Assembly: GCA_902729315.2 (NCBI GenBank)
Contig: LR746272.1
Coordinates: forward strand, 1,929,035 to 1,993,034
Source of the DNA: Spirodela intermedia
Lineage: Eukaryota; Streptophyta; Magnoliopsida; Alismatales; Araceae
DNA length: 64,000 bases
Direction of reading: 5' to 3'
The notes under the pieces are model-generated. The model was not told where the DNA came from. It worked only from the letters and a program-made list of their open reading frames with translations, and ran no database searches. Made by a program: the position numbers and the translations under genes. Positions 1-10,206 of the stretch are shown piece after piece. How positions within the stretch are numbered: the first letter of the stretch is position 1; every line of letters begins with the position of its first letter.

Positions 1-451
1 TTTAAGATCCTCATGTATTCGTTAAAGCTGAAACCTGAATATACCATGGCCTTCGTCCGTGTTTTGAATGGGATGATTTTAGGCGCTTAAATACAGAAGC
101 CAAAATTTGATAGCATGACGAAATCTGATTAGGAATTTGGCAATACGTTCTTTAGTCATGCTTCTTCATTTTTGTATCTTTCTTTCTCTTTTCTTCCACG
201 TACCTTTGTTGGAAATTGTCATCCTTGCTCACATTGCCATACTAATCTTCTCTGCACTTCAATCTGCGGAAAAGGAAGTCTACATTTATTTCCGAGTTTG
301 TGATATTTAGTGGTTGGCACCCCCGCGGCTTTCCCCAACATTTGAGACAGGCTGTATACACATTCACTGTGCTTGTGTTTAGAACTATGGAAGCAAGATC
401 TTTCAGTGTGAACGGTGGCTGACTTTTTCCTAAAATCTTTATTGGCTCCAG

Positions 452-2143
452 TAGCGGTACACAAGCAGACGTCTATGGTCAAGCGGCATCAAACCTCGTT
501 GCTGGAAGTAATCTCGAGGAGACCATCCAACAGATCCTGGACATGGGCGGTGGGACTTGGGACAGGGACACTGTGGTTCGTGCACTGCGTGCTGCTTTCA
601 ATAATCCCGAGAGAGCCGTTGAATATCTATATTCAGTAAGTACTCCCTTTTGTGTGTGGGCACAGTTCTTAACCCCGTGCTCCTATGGATAACTCTTTCA
701 GGATGGAGGACGAGTGGGGGATGAAATCCACCTATTAATCTAAGTTTACTCCTGTTATTGGTTGCCAAACAAATCAACATCTGTCCATATCCCATAGTAA
801 CCTCTCTTGAAGATTTCTCTCCCCTTTTGAAAGTTCTCCCCAGCTGCAGAGGCTTATTTTTTTGTCCTTGACGTTTGTTTGCCTGAATCATACCAGGGTA
901 TTCCCGAGCATGCAGAGGTCCCGCCCGTGGCCCGCGCACCGGCAGCTACTCCAGCTGCTGCAGCCGCCCCAGCGGCAGCAGCGGCGGCGGCGGCAGCGGC
1001 CCCCGCCGCAATCCCTGCGGTTCAGCCCCCACAGCCGCCTACGCAGCCAGCGGTGCCCCCTGGCGGACCCAACGCGAACCCTCTGGACTTGTTTCCCCAG
1101 GTCAGTGTCACCACACCCCAGCTCCTGATCAGCTTACCAAGATCCGTCCAGTGATATGAAAAAAAATACCCTCAACAGGGCCTCCCCAGCTTGGGCGCCA
1201 ACGCCGGCAACAACACCCTCGACTTCCTACGCAACAGCCCCCAGGTGCCTTGAGCAGCCTTTTTTTTATTATTCTTCTTTTTCTTTTTTTGGTTGTGAAT
1301 GGTGACGAATGTTTTATTTATTTTATCAAGATCATCTTATTCTCCCTGCGCAGTTCCAAGCCTTCCGGGCCATGGTGCAGGCCAACCCCCAGATCTTGCA
1401 GGTCTCCCTCTTCCCCTCGGTCATCTATCCCGCACGCCCTCTGATCGACAGACAGGTGTTCTTCTGTCTTTCCTTTTTTTTTTTAAAAATGGTATCTTTC
1501 AGCCCCTCCTCCAAGAGCTGGGGAGGCAGAACCCGCAGCTGGTGAGGATGATCCAGGAGCACCAGGCCGACTTCCTACGGCTGATCAACGAGCCCGTGGA
1601 GGGCGAAGGGTGAGAGATCAGATCATTTCCTTCCTCAATAAATTGCTACATTTCCGAATCGGAAGGAACATCCGAATCACTCATTTTTTTGGATTTTAAG
1701 GAATTACCTGATTTACTCCTTGATCACCCTTCATATACTTGGATCACTGGTTTTCCTCCGCTTACAAAAACCAGAGAATTGTCTTCTCATGGCGACTCTC
1801 TGCAACCCTAATTTTTGTCTCTGCGGAGCAGGAACGTTTTGGGGCAGCTGGCGTCGGCGGCGCAGCAGGCTGTGACGGTGACGCCGGAGGAGCGCGAGGC
1901 CATCGAGCGCGTAAGCGGCGGCGTTAACCCCCCCCCCCTCTCTCTCTCTCTCTCTCGGTTGCCCAAATTTGGATTGGAAGGTCAGCCAGCTGATGAGGGG
2001 CCGCGGGTTTTGATTTTTGGGTGCAGCTGGAGGCGATGGGGTTCGACCGGGCCCTCGTGTTGGAGGTGTTCTTCGCCTGCAACAAGAACGAGGAGCTGGC
2101 GGCAAACTACCTCTTGGACCACGGCCACGAGTTCGACGACTGA
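452..2143 (+). CDS. RAD23: Ubiquitin receptor RAD23, 3' part (5' exons outside the window)
   Basis: RAD23 proteins carry ubiquitinated substrates to the proteasome and stabilise XPC/RAD4 in nucleotide excision repair. Exons read as 452-635, 897-1100, 1179-1244, 1354-1401, 1503-1609, 1832-1910 and 2027-2143 (TGA); all have GT-AG borders and the frame is continuous. The first visible exon encodes UBA1 ([20 protein letters not shown]), followed by an Ala/Pro-rich linker with long alanine runs, then the XPC-binding domain spread over four exons (from [14 protein letters not shown] to [12 protein letters not shown]), and a C-terminal UBA2 ([20 protein letters not shown]) ending DHGHEFDD. The N-terminal ubiquitin-like domain is not seen, so its exons must lie to the left. 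About 235 residues are visible, against roughly 370-400 for plant family members. The family call is certain; the paralogue (RAD23A-D) cannot be decided. Confidence 0.95.
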
Positions 2144-3202
2144 CGGCGGGGCTCGGCGAGACGCCGGCGGCGGCGCCGCTGCCTGCCCCCGCCCCCCCTC
2201 CCCTTTGAATAACGAGGACGCTTTATGATGATGATGTTGTTCATAGGCCGCCCCTTGTGGAAAAGAAAGACAAGATCAGCTGGGATGCAGGGAGCTTCTT
2301 GTTTAGAGTCGTTCGTTTTTTCCCTCTCCCTCTCTCCTCTCTCTCTCTCTCTCTATCGCTCTCCTTGTCTTATTCGTGTTTCTTCACCATGGCAGTAATT
2401 TCATTGCAGCGTAAACAGTACTATGCACATATTCTTATACATAAAAGCCAGCGGAACCGCGGGCCGAGTACTCAAACCTCCACTGATCGGCCGCCGGGTG
2501 GGGTTTTACCTTACCGAGCCTGGCGGCAAATGCATTATGTGTTTTCTTGATGGGCCCCATTATGTGTTCTCAATGAGCTCCATGGCGAGAGCTGTCTCCC
2601 CCAGTGGACGAGACATGAATGGGCATCAAGATCATGGTTTGGCCAGATGTGAAGAAATCACAGAAATCTTCCGTCACTCGTGGGGTCGCTAACAGTGCGA
2701 GTCGAATAATCTTAGAGAGAAGAGAGAGAGAGAGGGAGGGGTAGCCTTACGTCCACGTGTACTTGCGGCGATGAGTTCCTCTCCCCAGAATCATGGCGAC
2801 GTTTTGCCACTGGTCGAGCGATGTACGAAGAAGCTTCCCGAATGAGAAAGTAGAAACAGGAAATCGTAAGAACTCAACAGAAATATGCGGCAGAAAGAGG
2901 GAGGCGGGGTGGAGGGAGGGTTACAGAGGAGGGTTTTCCGGCGAAATGGGCGTGGTTGGAAGAGAGGGAGGGGGCAGCGTAGTACCCGCTTCCACGCTTC
3001 GTGTCGACTAGCGACAGGAGCCCTAATTGTACGCTGCACACACGTGACTCGTTTTGGCTTCTTGGGTGATGCCGGTGAGCAGAAAGGACATGGACATGGG
3101 CGGAAACCAGAGATGGAGGACGCGCCGAGAGAGACGAAGGGAGGTGGAAGCGGCGAGGAATGGCTCCGCCATCCAACTGCTGCATGCAAACAAAGGGAAC
3201 GA

Positions 3203-3233
<31 letters not shown>

Positions 3234-3979
3234 CTCTCGCTCATCGTCACCCCTTACGTCAAATAGGAGGTGGGGGAAGAGGCTGTGGTCCGCTGCGTCC
3301 AGTTCTTCAACCTTCTTATTCGTCTCCTCCTCCTTTGTCGCGTCGCGGTATGCTGCCAGACATTGCATGCGGCTCATGTTCAGTCCCCTACCTCCATTAT
3401 ATCCCCATGGAGTCGAGCTCTGCAGGTACAGATCTCGGAATAAACCTGATCGTCAAATATATGACCCCGCTCTAGCCGTTGTTAAATATCAATCGACCGA
3501 TCGATCGATCGAGAGAGAGAGAGTTGATCTCCGAGAAGGATGAGTGATGAGAAGATGGGGGAGTCTCCGACGCCCGTCGTCTCCACCATGCCATCGACAG
3601 GAGCCGACTTCCGGACCGGCCGGAGAAGACGAAACTCACCTGGCCTCTGCATAGCTGGAGGACAATGGAGCCTCCCATTAAAACAAGGACAGTCGGCCGC
3701 CATTAATTCATCAGGCAGAGCTCGTGGTGCCGTCCCCACCCATCTGACGTCACCCTGACGATTCCCACCCAGATCTTCGGCTCGAATCAGCCCGACCCTC
3801 TGCATGCATGTGTGTTAGTTCGATTCATTTGCATGTCCTGAAGATTATTGGACGCTGTTCCAAATCTTGTTGCGGCGTCAAGGTAGATCTGAGAGATGGC
3901 TTGAACCTTTGGATTGAATAATTTGGATCTCTGGATAAATCTAGTGTACCCAACCATATCCCATTTGACTCGGGATTCG

Positions 3980-4023
<44 letters not shown>

Positions 4024-4750
4024 GGAGATTTTGCACGGAATTTTCTGGAGAACTAAAAAACGTATGTTGTGGTAGGATTTGGAGCTCGTTTAATAAACGG
4101 GAATCTGACAAAGTTGACGGATTTTGCATGAAAGGGAACCAAATAGTTCGTGGAGAGTCGATCATTGACTTGACCAAATCAATTCGAACGTGTGGATTTT
4201 GTCAGAAATAATAATATTATGAAATGGCGATTTAAAATGTATTTCAGAAGATTAATAGAATCTCCGTCTGACTTAGTTAGATACTGATGTGGTCCACATT
4301 CCTCCTTGTTGCTCAATGATGCACATGTAGAACACGTTCTTGCTTATTTTTATATAATTAGGTGTTAATAAAAAATATTTTACTGTGTTAATAATCATAT
4401 AATACAATTGATCGGACGGTGATGTCAGACTTAACTCTCCGAATCAGAGTACCAGTGATCCATCGCCGTTAGACGGCCACTCTGTGGGGGCCCACATTCA
4501 GCCAGACATCACTTGCCTGACCCATCAGATAGCACACATCAAGAGAGAGCGAGAGAGGCTATGACGGTGACGTGGACCCTAGAGGTCAGTCCTCGGTCAA
4601 CCCCTTCGAAAATACAATCAAATAAGGAAAAAATATTTTATCCCGTTCATTTATTTAGTTACTTTATTCACGGGTTTGATCCCCAGGGTCGGAGGTGCAC
4701 TTACAAATAGCAGCTCTGGGTCGAGATCTTGGATCACAGAGGCGGCGGCA
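2144..4750. other. Intergenic region between RAD23 and NPF gene
   Basis: No gene is recognised in these 2.6 kb. The first few hundred bases are probably the RAD23 3' UTR. CT tracts lie near 2335-2355 and 3199-3226, a GA tract near 2712-2734, and a joined TA/GA tract at 3980-4023. The open frames here are low-complexity, with Ser/Leu or Arg/Gly runs from CT/GA repeats, and overlap on both strands without splice-consistent structure. The promoter of the NPF gene should lie in the right part; I saw no convincing TATA box. Confidence 0.6.
3980..4023. repeat. Compound microsatellite (TA)n-(GA)n
   Basis: An uninterrupted TA dinucleotide run passes directly into a GA run within the presumed NPF upstream region. 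Confidence 0.9.
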
Positions 4751-6976
4751 ATGGCGGAGGGGAAGACTGCCGAGGAGAGCCGGGGGATGGAGGGAGCTTC
4801 TCGGGGTGTCCAGATGAGGAAGGGCGGTCTCCGGACAATGCCCTTCATCTTCGGTACTCCTTCTTCTTCTTCTTCTTCTTCTTCTGCTTCTTCTTCTTCT
4901 GCAACTGAAACATTGCGGTGGTGCAGCGAACGAGATAGCGGAGAAGCTGGCGGTGGTGGGCTTCTCAGCGAACATGATCAGTTACCTAACTCAAGAGCTC
5001 CACATGCCGCTGGTCAAGGCCGCCACCACGCTCACGAACTTCGGCGGCACCGCTAGCCTCACGCCGCTTCTGGGGGCCTTCCTCGCCGACGCCTACCTAG
5101 GTCGCTTCTGGACCATCACCGGCGCCTCCGTCATCTACCAGCTGGTACACCGGCCCTCCATCCACCCGTTGCGGCGGCGATACCTCTCCGGCGAAGCCCA
5201 TGAGACTGAGATTATCAGCTGGCTCTTCTCTTCCTCATGGCTGACTACTCCCTCCTCGTCGCAGGGCATGGTGTTGCTGACCCTGTCGGCGGCACTGCCG
5301 CAGCTCCACCCCCCGCCGTGCGCCGGGAACGAACCCTGCAAGGAAGCCTCCGGCGGGCAGCTGGCCGTCCTGTATGCGTCCCTCCTCCTGAACTCCCTCG
5401 GCGCCGGCGGGATACGCCCCTGCGTGGTGGCCTTCGGCGCCGACCAGTTCGACGAAGCCGATCGGAAGCAGAAGACGAGGACGTGGAACTTCTTCAACTG
5501 GTACTACTTCTGCATGGGGCTCTCCATCCTTGTCGCCGTCACCGCCGTGGTCTACGTGCAGGACAATGTCAGCTGGGCTTGGGGCCTCGCCATCCCCACC
5601 TTTGCCATGGCCGCCTCCCTCGTCTCCTTCGTCGCCGGCTTCCCCCTGTACCGCCACCTTGACCCTGCCGGCAGCCCCTTCACCAGGCTGTTGCAGGTCG
5701 CTGTCGCCGCCGCAAGGAAGCGCCGTCTGCCGCCAGTCACCGACTCCACCCCGCTGTACGATAACTCGGAGCTCGACGGCCCCATCTCCCTCGACGGCAA
5801 GCTCATCCACACCGGAAACCTAACGTGAGCTCCTCCGCCTCCGGCACTGTAGAACTCTCCCCCAGCTGTAATTGATGGGGAAGGAGACAATCCTCGGAGG
5901 TTCTCTCCCCCCATGTGCCCGGCCCATCATTGCCCCGTCCACAAGACAGCCGCAGAGTTAATGAGTTCTGACAAGCTTCGGAGGAAAATAAGGAGAAGCA
6001 TCGTCTATTTCTCCAACGTACAGTGCATAGCACCGGCGGAAATGGGGGGAAACTTCGTCGGTTTCCGTCTTTTTTAGTTGACGTGGGGGTTCGTCGTGTG
6101 AGTTGCAGGTTCTTGGACAAGGCGGCGGTGGTGGCGGAGGGGGAGGAGGAGGAGAAGCCCAACCTGTGGAGGCTGAGCACGGTGCACCGGGTGGAGGAGC
6201 TGAAGTCGCTGATGAGAATGGGGCCCATATGGGCGGCGGGGATCCTGCTGATCACGGCGGCGGCACAGCAGGGGACCTTCTCCCTGCAGCAGGCCCGCAC
6301 CATGAACCGCCGCCTGTCGTCCTCCTCCTCGTTCCAGATCCCTCCGGGTTCCATGGCGGTCTTCACCATCCTGTCGATGCTCACCACCATCGTCGTCTAC
6401 GACCGCGCCCTCATCCCCGCCGCGCGGCGAGCCACCGGGCTCCGGCGAGGAATCTCCTACCTGACCCGCATGGGCGTGGGCTTCGCCATCTCCGTCCTCG
6501 CCACGCTCGTCGCCGGCTTCGTGGAGGTGAAGCGGAGGGACGTCGCCGCCACGCACGGCCTGCTCGACCAGCCCCGCGCCACCGTCCCCATCTCCGTCTT
6601 CTGGCTCGTGCCGCAGTACGCGCTGCACGGCATGGCGGAGGCCTTCTCAGCCATCGGCCACCTCGAGTTCTTCTACGACCAGGCGCCGGAGAGCATGCGG
6701 AGCACGGCGACGGCGCTCTTCTGGCTCGCCATCGCCGCCGGTAACTACGCCAGCTCCTTCATCGTCTCCCTCGTCCACCGCTATAGAGCCCACTGGCTGC
6801 CGGATAATCTCAACAGGGGTCGGTTGGAGAATCTCTACTGGATCATCACCTTTCTCCAGCTCCTGAACCTCGCTTATTACGCCGCCTGCGCCCATTACTA
6901 CACCTTCAAGCCCCTGCAACAACGGCAGGCTGGGGACCCCCCGGAGGACTCCGTGGAGCTCCACACCAAGGTGTAG
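4751..6976 (+). CDS. NRT1/PTR family (NPF) proton-coupled transporter, NPF3-like
   Basis: A plasma-membrane-type major facilitator of the NPF/POT family, whose members move nitrate, nitrite, peptides or hormones with protons. Exons 4751-4853, 4927-5144, 5265-5824 and 6109-6976 join to 582 codons, the usual NPF length. The start ATG gives MAEGKTAEESRGMEG, a short acidic cytosolic tail. Exon 2 opens with NEIAEKLAVVGFSANMISYL, which carries the ExxE-K proton-coupling motif of TM1. Further landmarks are GADQFDEADRKQK, FFNWYYFCMG in the N-terminal half and FLDKAAVV at the exon 3/4 joint, the central-loop signature. The C-terminal half holds WLVPQYALHGMAEAF and LEFFYDQAPESMRSTATALF. The hydrophobic profile fits 12 helices. 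Sequence flavour resembles NPF3.1 (nitrite/gibberellin transporters), but the substrate cannot be read from sequence. Intron 1 is only 73 bp and contains a (TTC)n run. Confidence 0.93.
4859..4900 (+). repeat. (TTC)n microsatellite inside NPF intron 1
   Basis: A pyrimidine trinucleotide repeat with a single-unit interruption fills most of the 73-bp first intron and effectively forms its polypyrimidine tract. Confidence 0.85.
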
Positions 6977-7523
6977 CGGCGCCACCGCCGGAGGAAGTGG
7001 CCGTTGCGGTGCGGAATTCAACGTGCTGGCAGAATAATAGCCCGGAGTTTGGGGAAGGCTTCTTCTTCCAGCTGCCACCATCTATCTCCCTAGTAACTAT
7101 ACTCGAGTCTGCAGTCGATTCCAAGGGTATTAATGGGCCCTGCCCACTCACTGGGGAATGTGCAAGAATTGGCCCAATTATGGAATCGGGCCAACGTACT
7201 TGGATCGGATGTGTGTAACCCAATATTAGCCCATTAAAGGCCAGCAGCACCTGATTCGGCCCATTAACCCAAATACTCCTTAATTTGAAAATTATTTAAA
7301 TAGTAACATATTATATTTATGACGTCATATAAGTCAAATCATTAATTTAGCGGGAGGCCCTTTTGGCGGCATCGTTCTCCGAGCTTTTCGCACGTCGGCG
7401 GCCACATCCTCTTCTTCCTCCCCCCCGATTCTCCGGTCGAAACCCTTCTCCGCCATCCTCAACGGCGCCGGCGTCTGCAATCGTCCAGCAGAGAGAGAGA
7501 GAGAGAGAGAGAGAGATAGTCTA
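6977..7523. promoter_or_regulatory. NPF 3' flank and SPRTN promoter region
   Basis: This short intergenic stretch holds the NPF 3' UTR and the upstream region of the SprT-like gene. A perfect palindromic TGACGTCA (bZIP/CRE-type core) lies at 7320-7327, and a GA run at 7491-7516 ends just before the ATG at 7524, in the 5' leader. The promoter role is inferred from position. Confidence 0.45.
7320..7327. promoter_or_regulatory. Palindromic TGACGTCA bZIP-type element
   Basis: An exact 8-bp palindrome about 200 bp upstream of the SPRTN start. TGA- and CREB-type bZIP factors bind this core, but binding here is inference only. Confidence 0.35.
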
Positions 7524-9989
7524 ATGGAGAGACTGGCAGAGGAGGACGTGCTGGACCCCCACCCGGACATCCACGCCCTTTTCTGCTACTACAACTCGCT
7601 CTACTTCGGCGAATCTCTCGGCGCCTGCTCCGTCTCCTGGAGCAGTTCTCGTATGACGAGGTCCGCCTCATTTCTGGTCGCCGTTTCTTCCATCTCTTCT
7701 CTGCTCGGAGTTTGCAGTGTTTCTGGACGGCCATTTTTGGGCGTTTTCCTTCGTCATCGATCTCGCATCCCTGTCGGAATCCGTCCATCCGTCACTACAT
7801 CCGGACTGGACGATATTTGGGGGAATTCACGGGAGATCTATTCGAGGATCCGCTTCCGGACTGCGAGTTCTAGTCGTGGATTTGGGGATCCATTCCGGAC
7901 AGAGCCTAGAGTCAGCATACATTTCTCCGGCGATCTTGCTCCCCGGATCAGATTCTCAAGTATCATCGTCGCCTATAGGTTAACCCTCTGTTCAATCTGC
8001 TTCGAACGATCTACGCCCCTAGTAGTGTCTCGTTGGTGTGGATTAGATCGCCGATAATCCTCCTTGCTCATCATCAGAAATTATTCCGAGATTGAAATGT
8101 GGGTATCGGATGCTTGGGGATGAACACAGTTTGATCACCTCCACACAAGTTTCTTCTTTACTCCTTCAAGCAGCCGGGCTTTATTTCTGCATTTAGAGCA
8201 TTTTACCAACGATTTCTCAGAGGTTCCTTCGTTTCTGCATCGTATGCTTGCAGATCACGTACAGCTTCTTTTGTTCTTCCTAGATTAGTAACAGTCTCCA
8301 TCTCCAATCCTTTCTGAATCGATCTGCCTGTGATCTGTTCGTCGGATGCTATCAAGCCATCTGAAGAAAAAAGGGCACGCAGCGGACAGCATGAAACTGC
8401 GCGTAGGTTGTGATATATAACATCATGGTTTTATTTAATTGCTCGAAATCATTACTCCAATCTCAGGACATTACTACCGTATATCACCGATTATCGATTG
8501 ATCGGCATGAAAAACCATGAATTGCTTCATTTTAGGAACGAAACTTTCCGGCACTGGGGGTTCTTCCATGGCTAATGAATGTCCAGGAACTATGTTCAAA
8601 CCAGGTGTGCAGGTGTCTGCCATTATCGTCCAGGCGGTGGGTGCGAGATCCGCCTCTCCGAACCTCTCCTGAAGTTCCGTCCGACTGCGGATCTGAAGAA
8701 CACCTTGCTTCACGAAATGATCCACGCATTCTTGTGGATCGCCAACCAGAACAGGGATCATAGGTCGTTATATAAACTTTCATACCCTGGTTCTCAATCA
8801 ATCTATCTATCTACCCATCTACAGATATTTATTGAATGCGTTTTTTTTTTTTTTTTTTTTTTTTTTTGTGAAAGCAGCGACCATGGCCCGTGCTTCCAGA
8901 GACTGATGAATGGGATCAACTGCAGCTCCTTGGAAGACCATCAAGTTGGTTAACCAACTGAGCGAGTTCTAAGAAAAAGCTTCTTTCCACAGACTTGCCC
9001 TTTCTCACTGTGTTCAATTGCTTCTCCAGAAACCAGCTGGAGGCTACAACGTGACCGTGTACCACGAGTTCCACGCCGAAGTTGACAAGTACCAAGTCCA
9101 CCGATGGATGGTAATAATGGGATTACGAAAAAAATAATCTCTTTATCTATCTGGGTTTTCTATTTTTTCACCTGATCAAGACTGAAAATCAGCGATTTTG
9201 AGGGTTGACCTTAGATGATAACTGGCTTCTTGTATTGCACTTAGTGTGAATCCTGTGGGGATCTGATCAAGAGGGCCATGAACAGACCTCCCATGGCGAG
9301 CGACTGTATTGGGAAGGTGAAGCATGGTGGGCCTTGCGGCAACCCCTACTGTCATTGGCACAGGTAAGGAGAGATTCAAACTCAACCAACCAATTTCACA
9401 CCATGATTGATTTCCCTCTGGTTTTCACAGCCACAGGGCCTCCTGTTCTGGGAGGTACGTGAAGATCGCAGAGCCCACCGGGTTCAAAGGAAGAAGGGCT
9501 CTGAAGGGTGACGCGCCTCTCGTTCCTAATAATGCCACAAACGAGCTTAAGGTGCGTAAGGTGGACCTGACTGGCTCCCTGAGGACGATAACGAGCTTCT
9601 TCCCTGTCGAAGAAGACAAGAGACCACCCCCTAGAGAGGACCTGAAGGCTATGCTACCAGACGAGGCAGTCCCCAGAGGTAAGAGAAGCCAGTGTTCAGG
9701 AAGAAGAAAACGAAAGTTCACAGAAGCGGGAGAAGGTAACTGCGGCGGGCCGGGGCCAGAGTGCTCCGTCATGAGTGGGTGGCTGCACTGGTACGCAGAG
9801 GAACACGAAGGGGAAGAGGACCCCGAGCCTCTGGTCAACAAGAGAACACAGAGGAGAAAGAAGCAGAAGATGATGCTGAGTAGGGGATTCCCAGAAAAAG
9901 GTGACGATGATGATGGTGATAAAGAAGAAGAAAAACTTCGTTCCAGTGGGGTGGGTAGAATGATTGTTCTGGAAATTCTTGACGACTAG
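7524..9989 (+). CDS. SprT-like (Spartan/SPRTN, Wss1-type) DNA-protein crosslink metalloprotease
   Basis: A zinc protease of the SprT-like family, which cleaves proteins crosslinked to DNA so that replication and repair can proceed in the nucleus. Exons 7524-7660, 8605-8763, 8878-8944, 9030-9110, 9245-9363 and 9431-9989 join in frame to 373 residues. Exon 1 gives the conserved N-terminus (DPHPDIHALFCYYNSLYFGE). Exon 2 carries the catalytic LLHEMIHAFLWIA, an intact HExxH. Exon 3 supplies SDHGPCFQRLMNGIN. Exon 5 holds the zinc-binding CESCGDLIKRAMNR and CGNPYCHWH. The last exon is a Lys/Arg/Glu-rich, probably disordered tail. It contains LRTITSFFPVE, resembling a PCNA-binding PIP box without the leading Gln. 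A T-run of about 27 bases lies before exon 3. The gene is tail-to-tail with the 14-3-3 gene, 217 bp between stops. Confidence 0.93.
8841..8867 (+). repeat. Poly-T run in SPRTN intron 2
   Basis: An uninterrupted run of about 27 T immediately before the exon 3 acceptor, acting as an extreme polypyrimidine tract. Its length is prone to sequencing error. Confidence 0.85.
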
Positions 9990-10206
9990 AAGATTTCTAT
10001 CCCCTTTTTGGCTACCACCGTAAATAGCATAAGATTTCTACTGAAAAGAAATGGAAGGGTGTTCACTGTGATAACTTAACGACCGTCCACAGCTTACATT
10101 TCACGTACGCACTGTATATATATAGCATTGCAGATGAAGAAGAGGCGAAAATGAAAGAGAAAGACAGACTCCGGGGGTAGAACCTGCAGCGGGGGGGGTG
10201 GGAGAA

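Noticed and set aside
1-451. Possible further RAD23 exon at the left edge
   Set aside because: No frame in 1-451 matches the linker or ubiquitin-like domain, and the acceptor at 450-451 shows this is intron.
2791-3475. Overlapping open frames on both strands with Ser/Leu- or Arg/Gly-rich products
   Set aside because: They derive from CT/GA repeats and GC-rich promoter DNA, overlap each other in several phases, and show no domain or splice-consistent continuation.
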